Source: Porphyromonas somerae DSM 23386 (GTDB lineage Bacteria; Bacteroidota; Bacteroidia; Bacteroidales; Porphyromonadaceae). Taken from it: a stretch of DNA of 35,100 nt. A model generated the notes under the pieces. That model did not search any database. It was not told where the DNA came from and worked only from the letters and a program-made list of their open reading frames with translations. Location: positions 1 through 35,100 of the forward strand of contig NZ_AQVC01000024.1 in assembly GCF_000372405.1 (NCBI RefSeq), written 5' to 3'. Shown here piece by piece: positions 16,882-23,676 of the stretch. The first letter of the stretch is position 1, and every line of letters begins with the position of its first letter. The translations under genes were made by a program, and so were the position numbers.

Positions 16882-18054
16882 ATGATGAATAAAGAAATGT
16901 ACCAGATGCGGGGTGTCTCTGCCGATAAGGAGGATGTACATGCCGCTATTAAGAATATCGATAAAGGGCTCTATCCACAAGCTTTTTGCAAGGTTCTGCC
17001 CGACCTGTTGGGCGGTGACCCCAACTATTGTAGCTTGATGCACGCTGATGGGGCGGGGACTAAGAGTAGCCTTGCTTATGCCTATTGGCGTGAGACGGGT
17101 GATCTCTCTGTATGGAAAGGGATAGCACAAGATGCCTTGGTAATGAATCTTGATGACCTTCTCTGCGTGGGAGCGGTGGATAATATATTGGTTTCTAGCA
17201 CTATCGGACGAAATAAGCGTCTGATCCCTGGCGAGGTAATCGCAGCCATTATCAATGGTACGGAGGAGCTCCTGGAGCAGCTTCGAGGGCTGGGTGTAGG
17301 TATTTACTCGACTGGTGGTGAGACTGCCGATGTGGGGGACTTGGTACGTACCATCATCGTGGACAGCACGGTGAGCTGTAGGATGAAGCGGTCGGATGTG
17401 ATCAATAATGCCAATATCAAGGGCGGAGATGTGATCGTGGGACTAGCCAGCTACGGCCAAGCAACCTATGAGGAGAGCTACAATGGAGGAATGGGAAGTA
17501 ATGGGCTCACCTCTGCTCGGCATGATATATTTGGTAAGGAGGTGGCACGAAAATACACTGAGAGCTTTGATGGGGCTCTCCCCGATGAGGTGGTCTATGT
17601 GGGTAAGCGTACGCTTACAGAGCCTGTGGAGGGTTTGGATATAGACTATGGTAAATTGGTGCTTTCGCCTACACGTACTTATGCACCTATCGTGGCCAAG
17701 ATGCTTCAGGAGATGCGTGGGGCGATCCACGGTATGGTGCACTGTACTGGCGGGGCTCAGACCAAGGTGCTTCACTTTGTGCAAGGGAAGCGAGTGATCA
17801 AGGATCAGTGGCATCCGATCCCTCCACTCTTTGAGGTGATTGCTCGGGAGGGCAAGACGCCACCGAAGGAGATGTACAAAGTATTCAATATGGGTCATCG
17901 CCTGGAGGTTTACTTGCCAGAGTCGGAAGCTAATACTTTGATAAAGCTCTCTGAAAGCTTTGGTGTGCCTGCAAAGGTGATAGGTAGAGTGGAGGAGGCA
18001 GCACAAAATGAATTGATCCTTGATACCCCTCTAGGTCACTTTGAATACCACTAA
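16882..18054 (+). CDS. purM: Phosphoribosylformylglycinamidine cyclo-ligase (AIR synthase)
   Basis: 390 residues, the longer PurM form usual in Bacteroidota. It converts FGAM to AIR with ATP in purine synthesis. Seen: the N-terminal MRGVSADKEDVHAAI, the ATP-site motif DGAGTKSSLAY, DALVMNLDDLLCVGA, STGGETADVGDLV, GLASYGQ with the following GMGSNGLTSAR, and the C-terminal VHCTGGAQTKVL. The start could equally be the ATG three bases later (16885). prfA begins 6 bases after the stop, so they are co-transcribed. Confidence 0.93.
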   Translation: MMNKEMYQMRGVSADKEDVHAAIKNIDKGLYPQAFCKVLPDLLGGDPNYCSLMHADGAGTKSSLAYAYWRETGDLSVWKGIAQDALVMNLDDLLCVGAVDNILVSSTIGRNKRLIPGEVIAAIINGTEELLEQLRGLGVGIYSTGGETADVGDLVRTIIVDSTVSCRMKRSDVINNANIKGGDVIVGLASYGQATYEESYNGGMGSNGLTSARHDIFGKEVARKYTESFDGALPDEVVYVGKRTLTEPVEGLDIDYGKLVLSPTRTYAPIVAKMLQEMRGAIHGMVHCTGGAQTKVLHFVQGKRVIKDQWHPIPPLFEVIAREGKTPPKEMYKVFNMGHRLEVYLPESEANTLIKLSESFGVPAKVIGRVEEAAQNELILDTPLGHFEYH

Positions 18055-18060
18055 GAGCGA

Positions 18061-19149
18061 ATGGCTAAGAAATTTGATATACTAGCGAGAACAGAGGGGC
18101 TAAAGGAGCGCTTTGAGGAGGTCCAGCTCTTGATTACTGACCCAAGTGTGATCAGTGATCAGAAGCGGTTTATGCGCCTTAGCAAGGAGTATAAGGAGCT
18201 GGAGAACCTGACGAAGAAGAGCGACGAGTATCGGTTGCTTCTAGCCAATTTGGAGGAGGCTCAGACGATAGTTGCCGAGGAGAGTGATGATGAGCTACGG
18301 CACATGGCTGAGGATGAGATCGAGACGATTAGGGAGCAATTACCAACGATGGAGGAGGAGATTAAGTTACTCTTAATTCCTAAGGATCCTGAGGACGATA
18401 AGGATGCAATAGTGGAGATACGTGGCGGTACGGGAGGAGACGAAGCGGCACTATTCGCGGGTGACCTCTACAAGATGTACGTGAAGTACTGCGAAAGCCA
18501 GGGCTGGAGGTGTAGTACCTCCTCATTTAGTGAGGGTACGTTGGGGGGATTTAAGGAGATTGTCTTCAAGGTGGAGGGAGACGGAGTCTATGGCAAGCTA
18601 AAGTATGAGTCGGGCGTGCATCGTGTACAACGTGTCCCCGCTACGGAGACGCAAGGACGGGTGCATACCTCGGCGGCAACGGTAGCTGTATTGCCTCAGG
18701 CAGATGAATTTGATGTGGAGGTGAAGGAGTCGGATATCCGCGTAGATACTTTTTGCTCTTCTGGTGCAGGAGGGCAGTCAGTGAATACCACCTATTCGGC
18801 AGTTCGTCTCACGCATATCCCTACTGGCATTGTGGTACAGAGCCAAGATGAGCGGTCGCAGCTGAAAAATAAGGCTCGGGCGATGGAGGAGCTTCGGACA
18901 CGTATATATAATATGGAGTATCAGAAGTATATCGATGAGATTGCCTCCAAGCGAAAGACTTTGGTAAGTACAGGCGACCGATCGGCAAAGATACGTACCT
19001 ACAACTTCCCTCAGGGGCGAGTGACAGACCACCGTATCGGGCTAACGGTCTACCAGCTGAGTGATGTACTGGATGGAGATGTTCAGCAATTTATCGATGC
19101 GCTTACCGTGGCGGAGAATGCAGAGCGTCTAGCTTCTGCAGAGATGTAG
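18061..19149 (+). CDS. prfA: Peptide chain release factor 1
   Basis: 362 residues, full length. It recognises UAA/UAG at the ribosomal A site and triggers release. Seen: the stop-codon-reading PAT tripeptide (193-195) that marks RF1 rather than RF2, and the catalytic GGQ (237-239) in SSGAGGQSVN whose Gln is normally methylated by PrmC. The N-terminal helical domain and the RGGTGGDEA motif (121-129) are intact. It follows purM closely. In Bacteroides I recall purM-prfA-pyrF; here a PepSY gene follows instead. Confidence 0.98.
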   Translation: MAKKFDILARTEGLKERFEEVQLLITDPSVISDQKRFMRLSKEYKELENLTKKSDEYRLLLANLEEAQTIVAEESDDELRHMAEDEIETIREQLPTMEEEIKLLLIPKDPEDDKDAIVEIRGGTGGDEAALFAGDLYKMYVKYCESQGWRCSTSSFSEGTLGGFKEIVFKVEGDGVYGKLKYESGVHRVQRVPATETQGRVHTSAATVAVLPQADEFDVEVKESDIRVDTFCSSGAGGQSVNTTYSAVRLTHIPTGIVVQSQDERSQLKNKARAMEELRTRIYNMEYQKYIDEIASKRKTLVSTGDRSAKIRTYNFPQGRVTDHRIGLTVYQLSDVLDGDVQQFIDALTVAENAERLASAEM

Positions 19150-19199
19150 CCTAGGCTGTCCCAAATAGAGCTTTTAGTACCTTTACAATATTATCATTT

Positions 19200-20282
19200 A
19201 TGAAACAATTCTTGCGAAAAGTGCACCTTTGGCTCTCGGTGCCATTTGGGGTTTTTATTACGTTGATCTGCCTAACGGGTGGTCTCTTGATTATAGAGAA
19301 AGACCTTATCCGTAGAGGTGACTCTTCGTTGGTTTATGTGGAGCCAGAGGGAGAGCCAATGGAGATGAGCCTGCTTTGCTCAAAGGTGCTAGAGACTCAG
19401 CCCGAAGGGGCTAAGATATCGGGAGTAACGATTTATCCCGACCCCAGTAAGTCTTATGAGGTGGCTATTGCGCCGCCTTATCGTAAATTTGTCTTTATCG
19501 ACCCTTATCGGGGCGAGGTGCTAGGGGCGTATGAGCGCTCCGCCTTTTTCACCACGGCCTCTCTGATTCACCGTCGAATGCTTGATGGCACTAAGGAGGC
19601 AGTGGTCGGTAAGCAGGTGGTAGGGGTTACTGTTTGGGCTTTTGTATTCATCTTGATCTCGGGTATTGTCTTGTGGTGGCCTAGTCGCTGGAGTAGGTTG
19701 GGACGCTCGCTGAGGATACGTTTCGGCCGTGGGCGAAGGGTATTATGGTACGACCTTCACGTGGTACTGGGTGTTTTCGCTACTCTAATACTACTGGGCT
19801 CCGCTGTGACGGGACTTATTTGGACTTACGATTGGTTTGAAAAGCCTATGTACAAGCTTTTTGCCGCCTCTCAGCCTTCTGAGAAGCCACCTCATGCCTC
19901 TATCCAAGAGATTGGAGATGGGTATGTAGCGTGGGGTGTAGCGGTGAAGCAGATCCCATTGGAGAAGTATGCTTCTTTGAGAGTGCAGAAAGGAGTGGTG
20001 AAGGCATCACTCTCTGGGTGGGGCAATGCTAGAGCTACTGACGATTACCGCTTTGACCCCGTAAGTGGGGAATTACTGGAGGTGACCAAGTATGCCGATA
20101 AAGAGAGGTATGAGAAAGTGAGTGGCTGGATCTCATCTATTCATCTTGGAAGGTGGGGCGGTAGCTTTTCACGTCTGCTCACCTTTTTGGCAATGCTCAT
20201 AGGAGCTTCACTACCAATTACTGGCTATTATCTATGGTGGAAGCGGATTTATCGCCCTCGTAAGAAGCGTGAATTGTGCTAA
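19200..20282 (+). CDS. PepSY domain transmembrane protein (large form)
   Basis: 360 residues with four apparent transmembrane helices: about 10-32 (LWLSVPFGVFITLICLTGGLLI), 142-162 (VWAFVFILISGIVLWWPSRW), 185-210 (HVVLGVFATLILLGSAVTGLIWTY) and 320-345. PepSY-like periplasmic segments lie between helices 1 and 2 (FVFIDPYRGEVLGAY) and 3 and 4 (DDYRFDPVSGELLEV). His residues at helix ends (HLWLS, HRRM, DLHVVLG, HLGRWGG) are typical of this family and may bind haem or metals. Family members include iron and siderophore reductases. It starts 50 bases after prfA with no obvious terminator, so it may be read through from purM-prfA or have its own promoter. Confidence 0.88.
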   Translation: MKQFLRKVHLWLSVPFGVFITLICLTGGLLIIEKDLIRRGDSSLVYVEPEGEPMEMSLLCSKVLETQPEGAKISGVTIYPDPSKSYEVAIAPPYRKFVFIDPYRGEVLGAYERSAFFTTASLIHRRMLDGTKEAVVGKQVVGVTVWAFVFILISGIVLWWPSRWSRLGRSLRIRFGRGRRVLWYDLHVVLGVFATLILLGSAVTGLIWTYDWFEKPMYKLFAASQPSEKPPHASIQEIGDGYVAWGVAVKQIPLEKYASLRVQKGVVKASLSGWGNARATDDYRFDPVSGELLEVTKYADKERYEKVSGWISSIHLGRWGGSFSRLLTFLAMLIGASLPITGYYLWWKRIYRPRKKRELC

Positions 20283-20393
20283 GAAGGCTTAAATAGGGGT
20301 TTTTTAATCTATAAGTATTGTAATTGCTAGTTATCTCTCTTCAATCTGTGTTAAAAGAGCACGACTTGCTCTGTTTCTTTCCCAATTTATACC

Positions 20394-20401
20394 TACATTT
20401 G
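20394..20401 (+). promoter_or_regulatory. Bacteroidota -7 box upstream of the barrel gene
   Basis: TACATTTG matches TAnnTTTG, 78 bases before the ATG at 20480, leaving room for a 5' leader of about 70 bases. No good -33 TTTG is seen. The 197-base gap after the PepSY gene contains nothing else I recognise. Confidence 0.45.
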
Positions 20402-20479
20402 CTTTAGAATAGAAAGGGAATGGGCGTTAGAAATGCCCCTCTTAACTGTTTGTATTATAAACAACTTAGAAAATTGTAA

Positions 20480-21139
20480 ATGATGAAGAAGATTATTTTA
20501 GCAGCTATTGCTAGTACAGTTTTTGCGATCGGTGCAATGGCACAGTATCGTCCAAGTGTGATTGTAAGTGCAGGATATCAAGGTGCCAACATTAGTGGCG
20601 TAAAAGATTCTAAGATCGCCTCTGGTGCTCGTGCAGGTGTGGCCCTAGACTTCGGTGTGTTGAATACCGGTGCTATGGAGCTAAGCATCCAGCCAGGTCT
20701 TAACTTCTCTATGAAGGGCTTCTCTTATGGTGATAAGGAGGATATCAAGAATTCACTTTACTATGTTGACCTACCTATCCTAGCTAACCTACGCTTTGGG
20801 GTAACCGAAGGTCTTAATGCCTTTGTTAATGCTGGTCCTTACCTAGCTTATGGTGTTGGTGGATCTGCAAAGGTTGGTGATAATAAGGACAAGTCCAATC
20901 CATTTAAGGAGACTACTATTGCAGGAAAGTCAATCCGTGCATGCAATCCATTTGATTGGGGTCTTCAGGTAGGTGCTGGTCTAGAGTATCAGCGTGTAAT
21001 GCTTTCTGTAGGTGCACAGTTTGGTATGTATGATGTTACCAAGAACTATACAGTTGATATTCCTGTTGTTGGTAAGAAAGAATTTGGTGACACCAACAAG
21101 AATAGTGCATTCTTCGTAACTGCTGGTTATCGCTTCTAA
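20480..21139 (+). CDS. Outer-membrane beta-barrel protein (porin/PorT-like family)
   Basis: 219 residues with a signal peptide ending AMAQ (about residue 21). The mature part is an eight-strand-type barrel: glycine-rich strands such as VIVSAGYQGANISGV, RAGVALDFGVLNTG, LSIQPGLNFSMKGFSY, LPILANLRFGV and NAFVNAGPYLAYGVGG, ending in FFVTAGYRF with a C-terminal Phe as expected for BAM recognition. This is the OMP_b-brl_2/PorT-like type common in Bacteroidota. It stands alone with its own likely promoter and a clear terminator. Codon use here looks more optimised than in its neighbours, suggesting high expression (impression, not computed). Substrate unknown; probably structural. Confidence 0.9.
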   Translation: MMKKIILAAIASTVFAIGAMAQYRPSVIVSAGYQGANISGVKDSKIASGARAGVALDFGVLNTGAMELSIQPGLNFSMKGFSYGDKEDIKNSLYYVDLPILANLRFGVTEGLNAFVNAGPYLAYGVGGSAKVGDNKDKSNPFKETTIAGKSIRACNPFDWGLQVGAGLEYQRVMLSVGAQFGMYDVTKNYTVDIPVVGKKEFGDTNKNSAFFVTAGYRF

Positions 21140-21163
21140 TAAAAGAAGGTTCTTGTATAATGA

Positions 21164-21199
21164 GAGAGGTACACTCCTATGGGGTGTACCTCTCTTTTT
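21164..21199 (+). terminator. Rho-independent terminator of the barrel gene
   Basis: Perfect 11-bp stem gagaggtacac / gtgtacctctc with a 9-nt loop, followed by a run of five T, 24 bases after the stop codon. Confidence 0.92.
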
Positions 21200-21290
21200 A
21201 CATACTTACATAGGAGCTATTATTCTGCAGGTATTAAGGTGGTAGGAGAGGAACAGTCAAGACCCTATCCAACGGAGAGCACGTGGGTTA

Positions 21291-21530
21291 AGGACCTCGG
21301 AGAGGTCCGTGTTAAATAGGCACAGGTCGGAGGGGCAGAGCCCCGAACGATCTGTGTGTAAGAGCATATTACCCCATCCCATGACCCCGGTTGAGGGGTC
21401 AGACCAAGAGAAGGTTGTCCGACCCCTCAGCCGGGGTCGCAAGAGTATTTGTACGTTATTATACACAGGTCTTCGGCACTGCGTGCCTTGACCTGTGCCT
21501 ATTTAATACGGACCCCTCAGCCGGGGTCCT
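21291..21530. repeat. 240-bp composite palindrome, copy A
   Basis: Ordered modules: outer hairpin ggacctcggagaggtcc; arm gtgttaaataggcacaggtc; a GC hairpin (cggaggggcagagccccg); a central inverted pair built on gaccccggttgaggggtc and its complement; a second hairpin (cttcggcactgcgtgccttg); the complementary arm gacctgtgcctatttaatac; and an outer hairpin gacccctcagccggggtc. The whole folds on itself and each arm also folds alone. Copies B (22081) and C (34014) are in the reverse orientation. Confidence 0.9.
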
Positions 21531-21564
21531 TCCCTATGGATACCTATGAATGCCTACGGCAAGA

Positions 21565-21658
21565 CCTTCCCAATGCGTAACTCTGGGCGTTAGCCCCGAA
21601 CGACTGGGGGTAAGCAATGTCACACGTATATACTCGTCCCCTTGTGGGTCGGACATAG
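21565..21658. repeat. Second palindrome family, left arm
   Basis: Contains the blocks aatgcgtaac, agccccgaacgac, gggggtaagcaat, cacacgtatatactcg and gggtcggaca. The same blocks occur in reverse complement at 21928-22018 and in direct orientation at 34741-34808, so this is a dispersed repeat used here as one arm of a large inverted repeat. Confidence 0.8.
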
Positions 21659-21738
21659 TCATGCGACCGATCGCTTTTGTGCAACTGTCTCTCCAAGTGT
21701 TCGTTTCCTGCCTAATAATCTATTACATCAACCTCTTA

Positions 21739-21824
21739 TTCCGTATGCGTGCGGAATGGATTCCGCAGGGCTACGGAATACGTTCCGCACGCATACGGAA
21801 TGCATTCCGCACCCTATGCGGAAT
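21739..21824. repeat. Cluster of nested GCGGAAT palindromes
   Basis: An 18-bp perfect inverted repeat (ttccgtatgcgtgcggaa, 21739-21756 with 21783-21800) encloses attccgca/ggaat pairs and is followed by ggaatgcattcc and attccgcaccctatgcggaat. The motif cggaat, or its complement, appears about eight times in 86 bases. It lies in the centre of the inverted repeat block, with no gene near. Confidence 0.85.
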
Positions 21825-21845
21825 ATGTGGAAGGTGTATCAACGC

Positions 21846-21897
21846 ATTCCTGAAAGTGTAGACACTCTGTCTCCTCTATTCCTGAAAAAGTAGACAC
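21846..21897. repeat. Pair of 20-bp direct repeats
   Basis: attcctgaaagtgtagacac (21846-21865) and attcctgaaaaagtagacac (21878-21897) differ at two positions, with a 32-base period. The sequence tgaaaaagtagaca looks like an insertion-sequence end (tgtctactttttca in reverse) and resembles the sequence before the transposase at 34939, but no transposase is present here. Confidence 0.6.
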
Positions 21898-21927
21898 ATT
21901 GAGAGGAAATGAAAAGTCCTGGATTCG

Positions 21928-22018
21928 GTTGTCCGACCCGCTAGGAGTTGAGTATATACGTGTGCTATTGCTTACTCCTAGTCGTTCTGGGATACGCCCC
22001 TCCAGAGGTTACGCATTA
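21928..22018. repeat. Second palindrome family, right (inverted) arm
   Basis: Reverse complement of the 21565-21658 arm with several substitutions: ttgtccgaccc, gagtatatacgtgtg, attgcttactcc, gtcgttctggg and gttacgcattag match in order. Confidence 0.8.
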
Positions 22019-22080
22019 GAAAAAAAGGTCTTTCATCTCATCCTCGACTTATACTCGTCAATTGAACTGACATATCGGAT

Positions 22081-22496
22081 GGACCTCGGCAGAGGTCCGT
22101 GCTAAATAGGCACAGGTCGAGGTACGCAGTGCCGAAGACCTGTGTATGACGATGTACAAAAGACCCTGACGACCCCGGCTGAGGGGTCGGACAACCCTAT
22201 CTAGGTCTGACCCCTCAGCCGGGGTCAAGGAGGTGGTGAATACGCTCGTGTACACAGGTCGTTCGGGGCTTTGCCCCTCCGACCTATGCCTATTTAGAGA
22301 CTGTTGCACGAAGGCGATCTGCGGCGTTGCTTTCGGAATTCGGCCTAGGTCACGTACGCTAGTACGTTCCCTTCGGCCTCATCCTCAGCGCCTTGCATCT
22401 CATCCTTCGTGTAAAGTCTCAGCACATTTGATTCAAATGTGCGAGAATGGCACTTCGTGCAACATTCTCATTTAACACGGACCTCTGCCGAGGTCC
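22081..22496. repeat. 240-bp composite palindrome, copy B (interrupted)
   Basis: Same module order as copy C and the reverse of copy A, from ggacctcggcagaggtcc to ggacctctgccgaggtcc. Its right arm is broken after gcctattta by a 173-bp MITE. Without the MITE and one copy of the 5-bp duplication it is 238 bases. At 22499-22512, just outside, gtgcaacagtctc matches a MITE end, so another end fragment lies beside it. Confidence 0.9.
22297..22469. mobile_element. MITE, copy 2 (173 bp), with 5-bp target duplication
   Basis: Ends gagactgttgcacgaag (22297-22313) and cttcgtgcaacattctc (22453-22469) are inverted repeats. It is flanked on both sides by attta (22292-22296 and 22470-22474). Removing it and one attta restores gcctatttaacacgg, exactly the sequence found at the same place in the intact palindrome copy C. 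It carries no coding sequence that I trust. The transposase that moved it is not in view. Confidence 0.92.
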
Positions 22497-22535
22497 TTGT
22501 GCAACAGTCTCTTTTCATGTGGGGTTGAGGGGGAG

Positions 22536-22581
22536 TACGCTAAGAGGGTGCATCAATAAGTTGATGCACCCTCTTAGCGTA
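22536..22581. terminator. Strong hairpin downstream of the phosphatase-fold nuclease gene
   Basis: Perfect 21-bp stem (22536-22556 with 22561-22581) with the 4-nt loop taag, 13 bases beyond the stop of the minus-strand gene. It most likely ends the 33654-22594 transcript. The T-rich side lies on the + strand, so it may also stop transcription coming out of the repeat block. Confidence 0.8.
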
Positions 22582-22593
22582 TGTATATTTAAT

Positions 22594-23667
22594 TTAGTGA
22601 CGCTCCTGAAGGAGGTAGATGAGGACTGGGAAGTGGTCACTGTAGCCATCGATAAATGAATTGTTTTCGAAGGTACGGTGTGGGTATCCTTTGCGCTTTC
22701 CCTCCTGGGTGATGAGGAAGTTGCGGTCGAATACCTCCATCTTCCAAAGTCGTAGGTTGCTCCCGCTGGAGATCAGTCCGTGGGTCACCATCATCTGGTC
22801 AAAGAAGTTCCACTTATTTTGGTAGACAAGTGTGCCGATGCCCTTAGCAAAGAGCGAGGCACTAGGATTGTAGATCCCCTTTGGTGCCACTTCGCTGCGG
22901 TGGGTCTTGGCATTGAGTACCTCTGTCACACTGGTGTTGGTGGGGTCGTCATTGAGGTCGCCCATAATTACCACCTTAGCATCTGGTTCGGAGGCTTGTA
23001 TCTCCTCAACTATTGCGAGGGTGGTACGAGCTGCTGCCTCACGAAGAGGGTTGCTCTTGTGGCCGCCGTAGCGAGATGGCCAGTGGAGTACGATGAAGTG
23101 AATCCGTTCGCCTGCGATAGTACCATAGACATGTAGCTGGTCACGAGTCACGAAGTCGGGACGCTCATCCCACTTGAAGGGGTAATACTTGTACCCTTCG
23201 AGCTTAAAGATATTGGGATTGTAGAGCGCTGCCACATCAATACCACGACGGTCTGGGCCATCTTCGTGGATCACCTTTAGCCCCATCGCTTTGATGGCGT
23301 CACGCTGTGTGAGGTCCTCGAGCACTCGACGATTCTCAATCTCGGCGGTACCAATAAAAGCTGGCCCGTAGGGGGTGTGCTCTTGACCTAAGAGACTGAT
23401 CACCCGTGCGAGATTATCTAGTTTCTTCTCGTATTGCACTTGTGTCCATGCGTAGGGACCTGTGGGGAGATAGTCGTCATCACCTTTGTTATTGGGGTCG
23501 TCTTCGGTATCGAAGAGGTTCTCCATATTATAAAAGGCAACGGCATAAGTATTGTACTGTTTGCCCGCATTGGTGCCGGTGGCTTGCTTTGAGGAACCAC
23601 AGCTCCCCAAAGCAAAAGCCACTAGCAACGCCAGTAGGGCATACCAATTATGCTGAGTATACTTCAT
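22594..23667 (-). CDS. Endonuclease/exonuclease/phosphatase-family lipoprotein
   Basis: 357 residues, lipobox ALGSC (Cys23). The rest is a full EEP (DNase I-like) metal-dependent phosphodiesterase domain: YNMENLFD with the metal-site Asn, GTAEIENRRVLEDL with the catalytic Glu, DRRGIDVAALY, VLHWPSRYGG with the His, MGDLNDDP with the Asp-Asn pair, and a C-terminal GYSDHFPV with the Asp-His pair. All the key residues of a working enzyme are visible. Last gene of the cluster, 9 bases after the DUF5689 gene. With a signal and lipid anchor it acts outside the cytoplasm; DNA/RNA or nucleotide cleavage fits the neighbouring nuclease gene, but phospholipid or other phosphodiester substrates are possible for this fold. 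Confidence 0.92.
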   Translation of the reverse strand: MKYTQHNWYALLALLVAFALGSCGSSKQATGTNAGKQYNTYAVAFYNMENLFDTEDDPNNKGDDDYLPTGPYAWTQVQYEKKLDNLARVISLLGQEHTPYGPAFIGTAEIENRRVLEDLTQRDAIKAMGLKVIHEDGPDRRGIDVAALYNPNIFKLEGYKYYPFKWDERPDFVTRDQLHVYGTIAGERIHFIVLHWPSRYGGHKSNPLREAAARTTLAIVEEIQASEPDAKVVIMGDLNDDPTNTSVTEVLNAKTHRSEVAPKGIYNPSASLFAKGIGTLVYQNKWNFFDQMMVTHGLISSGSNLRLWKMEVFDRNFLITQEGKRKGYPHRTFENNSFIDGYSDHFPVLIYLLQERH

Positions 23668-23676
23668 AGCGAACTA

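Noticed and set aside
21291-22496. Structured RNA gene such as tmRNA, RNase P RNA or a riboswitch
   Set aside because: The hairpins are perfect palindromes repeated several times in both orientations without conserved RNA cores, which fits DNA repeats better.
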